From Darksidea phi (taxonomy: Eukaryota > Ascomycota > Dothideomycetes > Pleosporales > Lentitheciaceae): a stretch of 64,000 nucleotides of DNA. The stretch is from the NCBI GenBank assembly GCA_030770425.1, contig JASJFT010000009.1, positions 347,038-411,037 of the forward strand, given 5' to 3'. The translations under genes and the position numbers were made by a program. This document shows positions 44,802-54,556 of this stretch, one piece after another; within the stretch, counting starts at the first letter, position 1, and each line of letters starts with the position of its first letter. The notes beneath the pieces were generated by a model. That model did not search any database and was not told the origin of the DNA. It saw nothing but the letters and a program-made list of their open reading frames with translations.

Positions 44802-46686
44802 TCACACAAGAGCCTGTTCTTCTTCCCCAGCCTGTTCTGGGTCCTGAACATCGCCCTCTTGTGCTGAGTCTAGACGGCCCTGGCAACTCGAAAGCGGCCC
44901 CTCATTCGACGAGCCCGCAACAACCGAGTTCGCGAATGACTTGGTACCTCCGCTGCTGATGCTTTCTTCAATAGACTTCTCCCATACGTCCGATTCAGCC
45001 GACAAGTACCGCTTCAGTTCATCTTCTTGCTTCCTATTCTCTTGCTGCATCATCTGCTGGCGGACCATGTCCACGGTCAGCACAATGATTTCACTCTGGG
45101 CATTTGCGTGCGCGCCTAGTGCGCCCCTCTTTGGGAGCGACTTGCGAGGTCTAGGCATAGGCGTGGTCACCGAAGATGTCCGCTGCGGCTTGCAAGTCTC
45201 AAGATCCAGCTCATTCTCCACAGAAAGCTATATCTCAAGCTGTTTATCTATCACCGCAGCTAACATCGTGATATCTTCTCTCAACCTATTCTGATCTGTA
45301 GAATATGGATATGCCATTAGTAAACTCGTGACAAGCTGCGCGTGTTGGACAATCTCCGTGAACTTTGAGTTGCGATCAAACATGCTCGCTTCTGATGTGC
45401 CTGTGTTCGGCGTGCTAGCAAGGTCAGGCGTCTTTGTGGGAGTTCGGTTCCCTTTCCGGGCACGTTTGGTAGTTGTAGACGCGTTCTCATACTCCGAGCT
45501 GTTTGTCTCGTCGGGGTCGTCAGAAAAGTGTCGCTTCCGGGGACGTGGACGCGAGTGGTCGAGCATAAATTGGACAGCACGCTTGCGGAGGAGGGTTTCA
45601 TCTTGCTTTGGGAAAACAGGATAGCGGTTGTTATGCGTCTAGTAGAACGTAGCGGACGGATTGTGAGCACGAGAAATGTGTTGTAATACATTTGCAGGGT
45701 AGGATTGGTACGTTGTCTGGAGGCTGGCGGGTTGACAGCTACGTGGCCGCTGGGTCCCCGGAATAGCTTTATGCGTTCCGGACTGAGGAACCGCCGGACC
45801 AATCTGAGGCTCTACGAAAGTAAACCCCGGCGGTTTTAGAACATCCTCCCTGGCAGCTAGCATTCGACAGATACGATCGCTTTGGTGACCGTCAATTACC
45901 CTAGAAATAATGGCAGCCCCATTCGGGGGTGAAAAACTTCGGCGGAAGCTTCGGTCTCGAGGGGTGGTATTGCAGCGGAAGCGGTGCAAAGTAGCCTGAT
46001 GGTCGGTCGAGAAACTTGTGAGGTGACGATGTTTTCAGTTTGTCAATGTCGATGGGGTTATCGAAACTGCCCGACCTTACTACTAGTTTTAGTGATGGTA
46101 TTGATAGTTCTATGGGTGGCGACGTATGGATCCATCGTAACGGTGTTTCTTGTTGATTCAACGGTTTAACGCCAATGCCGCTCACTATATCGCCGGTCTG
46201 AAGCGCCTCAGTGGGAGTGTTGACAGTAGCGGCCGATCCGTTGCCACCAGGAGCATCTGCCATTATCGGAGTCAAGTTTCGTTAGTTTGAGCTTCAGCTT
46301 CGGAGGGTTCTGCTCAGACTGATGGTTCTCGGTCGTCTCTCCCGAAGTTTTGAGGCTTGTCATCTCATAGTTGACAGTTGCTGACCGTGATACCGCAGCA
46401 CTGGTAGTGCTTGAGGTGTCGGCGCCCATATTGTCACCTACAGAGCTCCTCTCTGTCTTCAATTCTGCATTCCGAGATCTTCTGCCGCTAAACTTATTGG
46501 ACGCGAGTTTAGTTAGTAGTTTGCGATGCTCGATCGCGGACAGCTCTCATCTAGTGCTGTGGCAAGTGGCCGTTTATGTGGCCGAGAAACACAGCGTCAA
46601 AATGCGGTAATGCGTTCAGCAGTAAGTACGTTCAGCGCAGGCTCAATTGAAGAATTTGCTATTGTAGGCTGCGTGTGTTGCGTCAT
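44802..46686 (-). CDS. multi-exon unrecognised protein, structure unresolved
   Basis: A series of coding-like minus-strand segments runs from ATG 46686 (MTQHTQPT) to a stop at 44802. Segment 46543-46270 (Arg/Ser/Thr-rich, then KLKLKLTKL) leads to a second frame from ~46265 (MADAPGGNGSAA) and a third frame from ~45930. A well-supported 51-nt intron (45639-45689, GTATTAC...CTACTAG, phase 0) joins SYPAN to NNRYPVFPKQDE. The segment 45638-45231 has RPRPRKRHFSDDPDET and a helix ending AAVIDKQLEI. An in-frame TAG at 45228-45230 then separates it from 45227-44802 (coiled-coil-like QQMMQQENRKQEDELKRYL). The transitions near 46265 and 45905 need introns I cannot place with confidence. It may be one gene, two genes, or partly decayed. 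No domain is recognised; composition suggests a nuclear disordered protein. Confidence 0.4.
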
Positions 46687-46904
46687 ATCTGAGGAAGGAA
46701 CGAGGCGAGGTGGTAGAGTGAGGACGCAAAAAGGCGCGGCCGGGCGCGCAAACAGTGAGAAGGCGAGAAAGTGTGAATGCACACAAACGATATAGCCGCG
46801 GTGTAGGCTCCCCAAAATGAGACGAGCAATCGTTCCGAAGTACTCTCTCCCTTGGAAGTAACAGGATCCATCATTCGCAGAAGGCCTTGCGCAAGCCATT
46901 CTCG

Positions 46905-47972
46905 TCACCAATTCCGTACCCCCAAGAAAGCACGCAAGCGAGCTAGTTCCTCCTTGTCGTCCACTTCATTGACAACCCTGTCAATCTTTCCCTCATCCCA
47001 TGCATATCCCAACCAGAGAAGTACGCCTGCATCCCTCATCAAACTCACGTCCTCTAACCTCCCCCGCATATCTGGCTTGGTTTCCATTAGCTTCTGCCAA
47101 AAAGTTTTTCTCAGCATCGCCGCTCCATCGTAGTATCGGAACTCCGGTGTTGACAATGAACAGTCGAGAAAGCCGAGAAGATGATCTAGCCCATATAGGC
47201 ACGTCCCGAACGGCAGCCACTCCGCTTCCGCCCAGTCCACGACGCCAGTGACCTCCCACGTCTCTTCGTCGACAAGAATGTTTCTAGGTATGAGATCTCC
47301 GTGATTCATCACAACGGGATAGCGCTCCACGCTCATCAGACAGTCGAGCGTCTCCATTGCTCTTCCTCTCAACGATGGATCGGGTAGCTCCCGGGCAAGT
47401 TTAGCAAGTTTTGGAACGATGTTCGCGCCGACTTTTCCCGTGCACTGCGCAAGCCAACTGGGTCCGTCGAGCATCGGAGAATCATTTCGCATGTGTCTTG
47501 CTGGGGTGGCTGCATTTATCAGGGGCGGCCATGCTTGCGCGATAAAATAGGCGAACGACTGTATAAGTCTGACTTGCTTTTCCCACATGTCCGCGTCCAG
47601 TATTTGTGATCGATGTTGAAGTTGCAACAAGGGAATGCCGTTTAGCAAATCCATTTCAACCGCTTTTAGTCCATCCGGCAACTCACTGTCCAGGCTCCGC
47701 GTGATCGGTGCGAAAGCTCCGTACGTGTTCCTGGCGACTTGCGCGACATTGAGATTGAGCGAGTGGTGCGAAGGCCGTATTTGCACGATTTCCGACGATC
47801 TGGATGATGAGACAATGAGCGTAAAACTGCAATAACCTTGGTCGCCATACTCGTCTATTCTTCTGTTCGGATAGACGTCTTGGATAGCTCTTATACAAAC
47901 ATCGCGATCCCGTTCCTGCAACTCCATGCGCTGCCAGAAGCTCGCTTGTTGATTCGGTGACATAGTAATCAT
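46905..47972 (-). CDS. aminoglycoside phosphotransferase-fold (APH/choline-kinase-like) protein
   Basis: A single exon of 355 aa from ATG 47972. The kinase catalytic motif MNHGDLIPRNILVDEE (Brenner motif HGD-x4-N) lies near residue 238, and the metal-binding VVDWAEAEWLPFG near residue 259. Both are intact, so phosphotransfer is plausible. The N-terminal lobe is shorter and less conserved (YPNRRIDEYGDQGYCSFTLIV then EIVQIRPSHH). Fungal genomes contain many such stand-alone APH-fold proteins. Most have unknown small-molecule or protein substrates, and antibiotic resistance should not be inferred. No signal peptide or membrane helix. Confidence 0.85.
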   Translation of the reverse strand: MITMSPNQQASFWQRMELQERDRDVCIRAIQDVYPNRRIDEYGDQGYCSFTLIVSSSRSSEIVQIRPSHHSLNLNVAQVARNTYGAFAPITRSLDSELPDGLKAVEMDLLNGIPLLQLQHRSQILDADMWEKQVRLIQSFAYFIAQAWPPLINAATPARHMRNDSPMLDGPSWLAQCTGKVGANIVPKLAKLARELPDPSLRGRAMETLDCLMSVERYPVVMNHGDLIPRNILVDEETWEVTGVVDWAEAEWLPFGTCLYGLDHLLGFLDCSLSTPEFRYYDGAAMLRKTFWQKLMETKPDMRGRLEDVSLMRDAGVLLWLGYAWDEGKIDRVVNEVDDKEELARLRAFLGVRNW

Positions 47973-48602
47973 ACAACAAGTTCGAACGGGCTTGATAAAG
48001 TGACAGAAGCCATGTCAAAAGGCTGGTGGAACGACAGAGGAGGACGCAGGAGGCGTGGGCAACGGACATGCGCGGCAAGTTGCAAGCCATCATCGACTGC
48101 GGCGGCTGCATCGCACGCTGTATGGATGGCGCTCGGGAGTGAGCGTGGGGGATTCATGTCAAGTGATGGATGATGGCGGGAGGGAGCGAGTGTGGTTCGC
48201 TAGTTGTTCGCACGTGGAGACGCCGTGCATTTTTAAGCGTGGGGTTCTTACGCAATATTCAAGCAAGCACGCTTACGCGTAACAAGAGCTGTTTGGACGA
48301 TGACTACGATTGCAGTAACCATCGCGGTATGAATATCTAGGTTCTGTAAAGAACCATGACCCAGCTGTCTATGCGATTGATGAACCCAAAAAGGGGCGCT
48401 CGTTGCCATAGCCGACCAGAGGCAATACAGAGAGAACACACCCCGTCTAGAAAATATATCATGCAGCTTGCTCCATCACTGCAACGCTGAAGAAATCCGC
48501 CCTCTATTCAGGATTGACGAGCTTCAGGTACGCATTCCTCAACTCGATAGTCCGTGATCACAAGCGAAGAGCCACCCATACAAAAAAACCTTCGTTTTCC
48601 CT
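47973..48602. other. intergenic, ordinary
   Basis: Upstream of the APH-like gene and downstream of the CDF transporter gene. Only short chance frames are present. Confidence 0.55.
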
Positions 48603-50071
48603 CTACAACTCCTTCTTTAAGAAGTGCTCTGGCGCATGATCTGTCTCATAATCCACATGCACATACGCCCTCTCCACGTCTGGTAAGCTCTCCAGCTTCA
48701 TCTGCAGCTCCTCGGCAACATCGTGAGTGGAGCGAAGCGACTCGTCAGGGTCCATGACAATGTCGACTTCAACGATGAGGCGAGGGCCGCTGTGGTAGGC
48801 GCGCACAGTGTCGATCTGGCGGATGAAGCGAGAGTGTGTCATTGCTAGGTAGAAATTAAAGATGCATTGCAATGGGAGGTGTGGGAAGCGAACTTACAGA
48901 TATACGTGATGAGCTGGAGGGTTGGCGTATCGGCTGTTACGCCGATGAGGAGCTGGAACTCGCTATAGCTCGTCCTACTCCAGAGGAAGATGATGAGGAC
49001 GGAAAGTATGAGCGCGCCCATAGGATCCAACCACCACTTCAACTTCGCTCCACCTACACTCGTGAGCACACCAAACCCGTTGATGAACAGATCGTTTCGA
49101 TGATCCTCCCACAGAATCCGCACCTGGCTATACTTGTTGCGCAGGGCCCAGCAGTACAAAAACAAACTAAATTTCGTGGCAAAGGCGATACAGACAGCAA
49201 TCACCGACGGAAGAAAGAAGTCGTTGGTTTCTTTAGACCCGTTATGCTCCGCGATGGTACGGATAGATTCCACGATGATGACGACAGAGACGGTGATCAT
49301 GAGAAAGCAGAAAAAGATGTTGCCTGCGGTTTCTATCCGCGCTTTTCCCGAGGGAAACTTTCGACCGTCGACGCGTTTTACGGCGCGTGCGGAGAGGATG
49401 AGAGTGAGGTTGGACAAGGGATCGAAAAGGCTGTCTGCCATTGTTGTAAAAAGCGACAATGACTTCGAGGCCGCGGCGGCATAGAGCTGTAGCCCGGCCA
49501 GGATAATATTCGCGGCAAAACTTCCGACGACGGCAATGCGGTACTTTAAGTGATTCGCCCCCTCCTCTTCCTTCGCAACTCTGACATGCTCGTCCACTGG
49601 CTTGAGCAACCTCCCGATATTCTCATTCTGCGCCTCGTAAAACTGCTCGAGCTTCTTTGCCCGTCCTGCGCTCTTGTTGAGCGTTATGGGACCAAAGCCA
49701 TCTCTTTTCCTACTCGTGTTCGCGCGTATCCGGTCGAGTTCGGACTGCGGTTTTAGGGCCGAGGCGAGGCGATAGGGATCGGTTTCTGGGGTGTAGGCGG
49801 GGAGTGACTGTCGCTCAATGTCGCTTTCGCGCGTCGCGATGTGGCGGACTACAGCATCATTGCTCTCGGCGGCGGGTGCCAAAGTCTCGATGGCAGTGCT
49901 AGAGCCGTCGTATCGGGCTGCTGGAGCAGCAATCGAATCCGAGCCTGCTGCTGTGGTGTTGATGGCTGTGGCGGGATGCGGGCTGGCGGTGCGGGACGAG
50001 TGTGGCGGGTGCGTGTGAAACGGGGACGGTTTCATCGAAATGGCGCGGTGCAGATCGGGCTCTGAACTCAT
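48603..50071 (-). CDS. cation diffusion facilitator, probable Mn2+ type
   Basis: Two exons, 50071-48898 and 48844-48603 (53-nt intron, GTAAGT...CCTAG), give 471 aa. The first ~170 residues are a Ser/Ala/Pro-rich cytosolic region. About six membrane helices follow: YRIAVVGSFAANIILAGLQL, the helix with TMADSLFDPLSN, IFFCFLMITVSVVIIVESI, FFLPSVIAVCIAFATKFSLF, the segment with DHRNDLFINGFG, and MGALILSVLIIFLW. The intramembrane metal sites read D-x3-D in both helix 2 (DSLFD) and helix 5 (DHRND), the pattern of Mn-CDFs rather than the H-x3-D of Zn-CDFs. The C-terminal domain (DTVRAYHSGPRLIVEVDIVM, VHVDYETDH) is the usual cytosolic ferredoxin-like dimerisation fold. It probably moves Mn2+ out of the cytosol. 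Confidence 0.93.
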
Positions 50072-50633
50072 CGTGATGTGAGAAATAGCGATATGCTATC
50101 GTTATTGATGGAAAGAAGAGGTTACATATGGCCGTTGCACGAGTGCGCAGCGGCGTAGAACAACGGTAGCGTTGCGATCGCCAAGGTGGTCCATCGTATG
50201 CCAAGCGGGCTGGTGGAGAAGCTTTACGGCAGATGTTTCGAAGACACTAAGACACTAAGTGAAAACATTCACATAATTATTGTTATCAGGCTGAGTACCA
50301 TCCATTTGGTACTAACAACCCTCTTATGCCTCCAGATACTCGAACCGGGATATTCAATGTCAACTTTTATGTGATGCTGTAAGTAGCGACTGGAGTATGG
50401 CAGCCCAAGTGTAGAGGGGTTACATGTGTAGGAGTTGAGGAGCTGACTGACAAGCATTCTTCTCGGCGCAAAGATAGAATTGAATAGGGCAGATTAATTC
50501 TATATATGTATGTTCGGTTTCCGATTGCTCGACCTAGTCGTAAAGACTACAAGCTTGTCACTTGTACAATACTATCAAGTACGAACCTTACAAAGAAACT
50601 CGCACTTTGAAAATCCAAACAAATGTTAGTTCT
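50072..50633. other. intergenic with a degenerate dispersed repeat
   Basis: Separates the CDF gene from the CCCH gene. It holds the degenerate third copy of the ~75-bp dispersed repeat (50560-50626) and otherwise AT-rich sequence with no supported gene. Confidence 0.5.
50560..50626 (+). repeat. dispersed ~75-bp repeat, copy 3 (degenerate)
   Basis: Retains CTTGTACAATACT, ACGAACCTTACAAAGAAACT, CGCACTT and AAATCCAAACAAATGTTA in the common order, with the TTCGTGCGG core lost to ACGAACC. It ends eight bases before the upstream ATG of the CCCH gene. Confidence 0.6.
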
Positions 50634-50693
50634 ATGTGTATATACGTTTTAAGTCTATACCTTTATATTACTCTAGCCAGCTTTATCCGGCGT

Positions 50694-50819
50694 CTTCACC
50701 ACTTCCTCGAGCATACACATCAATCCGTACACTTTATCTCACCTACAGCTCTCCCTCTTCACCACTTCCTCGAGCATACACATCAATCCGTATACTTTAT
50801 CTCACCTACAGCTCTCCCT
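50694..50819 (+). repeat. 63-bp tandem repeat (2 copies), frame-preserving
   Basis: Copies 50694-50756 and 50757-50819 differ at a single base (CGTACAC versus CGTATAC). A third, truncated copy begins at 50820. The unit is CT-rich (CTTCACCACTTCCTCGAGCA...) and 21 codons long. Confidence 0.9.
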
Positions 50820-50885
50820 CTTCACCACTGCCCGCTTCATTCACCCACTTCTACTGCCTACACGCTTCCCACTCTTTACGTACCG

Positions 50886-51461
50886 ATGGATCCGCGAGAC
50901 CAACAGATCCAGCAGCTCAAAGCGGCGCTTGAGGCCCAGAAAGAAGTTGGCGAGAGGCGCTTGGAGCACATCCTTCACCTGGAGAACAGGAAGTTGCATC
51001 TTTCGACCAATGAAGAGGAATCGGAGTACGGTGACAAGGCGATGACATTCTACGATCCGGAGAGCTGGGAGCGCACTCTCCAAGCCCAGGTCAACGCCCT
51101 CCAGAGCGAGAAATCCGCTTTGAAAGCGCAAATCCGACAGCTGGAGTCATCCGCACCTCACATCGCAAATAATGCAGCCAACCAATTCGCTACCGGGTCG
51201 AATTCCATTCACATCTGGAACATCACCGCAAACCTACCAAATCCCCTCCTGAACCTTCCCGATCGCAGGTATTTCTCCCATAAATCCGTCTCATTTTCAT
51301 ACTAACATACCCGTAGCAAGGAAATCAAGCCTCCCAAGTACTCCACTCCTTGCTGGTACTATGAGTGCAACCGCAAGCGATGCCCAAACCTCCATGAAGA
51401 CCAGAAGCATCGCTATGCGGAGCTCATTCCGTCGCTCAGCGAAAACCCCAAGAAGCGCTAG
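50886..51461 (+). CDS. coiled-coil CCCH zinc-finger protein (Nab2-like finger spacing)
   Basis: Two exons, 50886-51268 and 51317-51461 (48-nt intron with a TACTAAC branch site), give 175 aa from ATG 50886. Residues ~1-100 are coiled-coil (QQIQQLKAALEAQKE, QVNALQSEKSALKAQIRQLE). After the intron comes the finger CWYYECNRKRCPNLH, C-x4-C-x4-C-x3-H. That is close to the CCCH spacing of the poly(A)-binding Nab2 family rather than the C-x8-C-x5-C-x3-H type. The frame is open upstream to another ATG at 50634, giving a 259-residue form that begins with a hydrophobic stretch and includes the 63-bp repeats; I prefer 50886 because of leader composition. A nuclear/RNA-binding role is inferred from the finger only. 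Confidence 0.72.
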
Positions 51462-52201
51462 GATAGAGTTCACGAGGCCAAGGCAACCGATTTGGTCCGT
51501 GTCTCGTTATGGGGGGCTCTGACGCACGAAAGACAAAGATGGGTTAGGGTGACCGGTTCCTGGTCAACGTTGGACGCTGAGGGCTCTGAATCGATGCAGG
51601 GTTTGGGGCGAAAATAGCTTTAGAGAATGCATAACGTGGTTGAGTTCTAAGTGGTATACTTGTGATTGATTGGCTGGCGGACTGGAGAATCCATGTGAAC
51701 GTACCCACGCCCATTGAGAACAGCACCAAACCAACCCTATAAGGTTGAAATGCACTACACCAGGCTAATTCCCACCGAGAGGTACGTGCGATCATGCCTC
51801 CGGACAGGTAATTATACATCGGGCTTCTGCCTCTGAGACTGAATGTTACTACGTAAATTAGACAAGACTATATGATCTAGGACATCATCCGCAGCGTTAT
51901 GCACGGCATGTCTTGTTCAATATAATTTAATTAATGTTCTTTGCGTTAATGGCATATAGCTTAGAGGCTAAATCTTCCGTACAGGCATCCCCACGTTTTG
52001 AAACGAGTTGTTTCCACCATTCAGATTCGCGACGGCAATCTTATTTCTCCATCGCTACCGAAATTTCGGGAGTAGCACCGTCGAAAGCGCAGACCCGCAG
52101 GTATGTATACATGCAATGTTTCTCTTCGTTGGATTCCTTTCTCTCTATCCATTTTTGGATTCGGTCTTGTGCTCACTTTTCCACTTTCCGCAACCGCCAG
52201 A
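51462..52201. other. intergenic with a ~97-bp dispersed repeat
   Basis: The 3' flank of the CCCH gene and the promoter region of the arabinanase gene. Repeat copy B lies at 51473-51570. 51830-51940 is AT-rich. No gene is supported. Confidence 0.55.
51473..51570 (+). repeat. ~97-bp dispersed repeat, copy B
   Basis: Begins twelve bases after the CCCH gene stop codon, hence probably inside its 3' UTR. It aligns with 37203-37297 on the same strand. The shared blocks are listed there. Confidence 0.75.
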
Positions 52202-53223
52202 ATGCGTTCCTCAATCGTGGCTACTCTGCTCGCAGCTGCTGGCGCAGTCTATGGCTATGCGGACCCCATGGCTTGCAGCGGTGTCTGCAATAATGCACAT
52301 GATCCCGCACTCATCCGTCGCGATTCCGACGGAAGATACTATCGATTCTCGACCGGGGGCAAAATTGCTATTCACAGCGCTCCAGCCATCACTGGACCCT
52401 GGACATATCTTCGCGCTGCGATCCCGAATGGTTCCAAGATCAATTTGAAAGGCAAAGATGATCTTTGGGTAGGTCGTATCGTCCTTCTCCAGTACTGGAC
52501 AAAGACTGATCCAATTTTATATAGGCCCCGGATGTCACCAAGTTCGGCGATACGTACTATCTATTCTACTCTGTCTCTTCCTTTGGCGTTCAAGACTCAG
52601 CGATTGGCGTTGCGACTAGCACGAACCTCGACACCTGGACCGACCATGGCGCTACCGGCATTAGCTCCAAACCTGGAAGCAAATATAACGCTATCGACGG
52701 TGCCGCATACTGGGATGGATCCAAGATCGTCATGTCGTTCGGCTCCTTCTGGGGCGATCTCTTCACTGTCAACATGAACAACCCACCGTTGACGGTCGCG
52801 AGCGGTGCTGCAAGCACCAACATCGCGTACAAGCCCAGTGGCGGGCACGCGCAGGAAGCTGCCTTCATCACTAAGAATGGCGACTACCATTATCTCTTCT
52901 TTTCGGTTGGAAAGTGCTGCGGCTTTGATGCGAACAGGCCCGCTCCTGGCGAGGAGTACAAGATCCAGGTTTGTAGGTCGACTAGCGCAACCGGCGGCTT
53001 CGTGGACAAGGCTGGCAAAAAGTGCACTGAGGGCGGCGGGACTACGGTCCTGGAATCGCACGGCTGGGTCTACGGACCCGGTGGCCAGGGCGTCTACTGG
53101 GATCCTACTTTGGGTCCTGTGCTTTACTACCACTACGTTGATACGCGTATTGGTTATGGCGATGGCCAGAAGAAGTTTGGTATCAACAAGATCGACTTCT
53201 CGAGCGGGTGGCCGGTTGTTTAG
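52202..53223 (+). CDS. secreted GH43 endo-1,5-alpha-L-arabinanase
   Basis: Two exons, 52202-52468 and 52525-53223 (56-nt intron, phase 0), give 321 aa. The first ~19 residues ([18 protein letters not shown]) are a signal peptide. The five-bladed propeller carries the three GH43 acidic residues: the general base Asp in [11 protein letters not shown] (near residue 34), the pKa-setting Asp in [12 protein letters not shown], and the acid Glu in [29 protein letters not shown] directly after the intron and [16 protein letters not shown] near the C-terminus are typical of arabinanases. The enzyme cuts the arabinan side chains of pectin outside the cell. Length is normal and all catalytic residues are intact. 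Confidence 0.94.
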
Positions 53224-53799
53224 ACGCTCGATCCGTTGACTGCTTCATTACACTTCTCCGTACATATTTTATAAGTTCAATGTTTGGTCAACACAAACAC
53301 CGAGACGGGGACCGACGCCAGAATATATTTCTCTCTTTTTCCGTATTAACTGTCAAATTCTCCGGTAAACGCCAATGTCAACACTGTGTTGCCCCTAAAC
53401 TGCTCGCTTTACCACAGGTCGTGGTAGAAATAGAGCCATCAGGAAATCCGACGATGACAAAAGTCATCTATGGGCCACGCCGACCTCTACCTGCGTTAAG
53501 TTGCAACAACAAAAAACGTTTTCGGGCACTAATTGCAGTGGTCACTACAATTGCCAGCCTGCTTGCCATTCAACTGTCATTCCATTGTCGAAGGAGGGTA
53601 TGCTCTCATCCTTCTGATACAAGGCCTAAGAGGCTGACAGGTGTACACCGCCAGTGCTGAATTGTGCTTCTACTTGCTTGAATTCACCAGAGGGAATTTC
53701 CTACACAGTGCCTTCATGTTTTCCAAGACACTAACGAGATAATTAGCGACATTGAATGTCGTGATCGTCAAACCAAAGATGACTCACACTGCGCGCTGA
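53224..53799. other. intergenic, 3' of arabinanase
   Basis: About 575 bp between the arabinanase stop and the kinase pseudogene. A 150-codon frame at 53208-53660 on plus overlaps the arabinanase end and has no domain. No gene is called. Confidence 0.5.
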
Positions 53800-54556
53800 C
53801 CGCTTGAAGGCATTAATACGGAACAAGAGATGTTGAAACGTATCGAGCAGAGAAGGGTTTCGATCGTCCCAATCCGCTTCTATAGAAGCATTAGACCACG
53901 TACATAAATCCAAAGGCGATCTTATTGGGCTGCGAGACAGGAGTGTTTCTCGCACGCACGAACATAGGTTCTGTTGCTGAGGCGGTGCCTGGGCGGTCGC
54001 TAGCATCTGATGTCGTACTCGTTATGAGCATATAAAGAGCCAGCATTAAATGCAAATGGCTCACCAGTGCCATGTTGTCAGCACAGTTCTCATCCCAGAT
54101 ATCCCCGTGGATGAGACATGGCTTAATGCTCCTTCCTTCATATTCGAGTGGCTTCAACAGCCGTGGAATGGCGTGGTCAAAAAGCAGCTTCCGGTAGGCG
54201 CTAGATTCGGCCCAATGACCATGTTTCTCCTCGTCGAGATTCATAGCTCTCATAAGAATCTTTGAGAACATTGCAGCCCAAGATTCTTCCCACCCAACGT
54301 ACTGAGGCAGGTTGCCAGGACATGGTGTTATATGGAATCCGAATTTTACAGTCGGAGATACCGAGTTCTTGTGTAGCTCAGTGAGCCACATGATAAGTCT
54401 TGGCGGATCTGGAGGTTGTTGCTCGACTTCTTTGAATTCAGCGGGCAAGAAGCACCCCGGACAGTTTTTGAGATACGCCCAGCCGTACACTGTGGGCATA
54501 AATGAAGGTACTACGGCGTGCATGGCTTTAGGCGATTCATATTCACCCTCACACAT
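53800..54556 (-). pseudogene. fructosamine/ketosamine-3-kinase pseudogene
   Basis: The intact-looking part (54556-~54075) has TELHKNSVSPTVKFGFH, TPCPGNLPQYVGWEESW and the catalytic LIHGDIWDENCADN, all diagnostic of fungal fructosamine-kinase-like proteins. Just after this, near 54065, the conserved continuation (GEPFAFNAGSLYAHNEYD) is found in another frame, indicating a one-base deletion. In that frame a TAG replaces the conserved Trp after NEYDI, a TAA follows about 23 codons later, and the family C-terminal motif DWDDRN is recognisable near 53865 in yet another frame. A proper N-terminal exon is missing upstream of ATG 54556. The family phosphorylates ketosamines on glycated proteins or metabolites. 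The gene here is almost certainly non-functional. Confidence 0.75.

Noticed and set aside
43071..44851. Long minus-strand frames opposite SDA1
   Set aside because: They mirror the Lys/Glu codons of SDA1 as Phe/Leu/Ser runs, an antisense artefact.
46905..47972. Aminoglycoside resistance gene
   Set aside because: The fold and HGD-x4-N motif fit APH, but fungi carry many such proteins with other substrates and nothing here indicates drug modification.
50694..50819. CRISPR-like array
   Set aside because: Two adjacent 63-bp copies without spacers in a eukaryotic genome are a plain tandem duplication.
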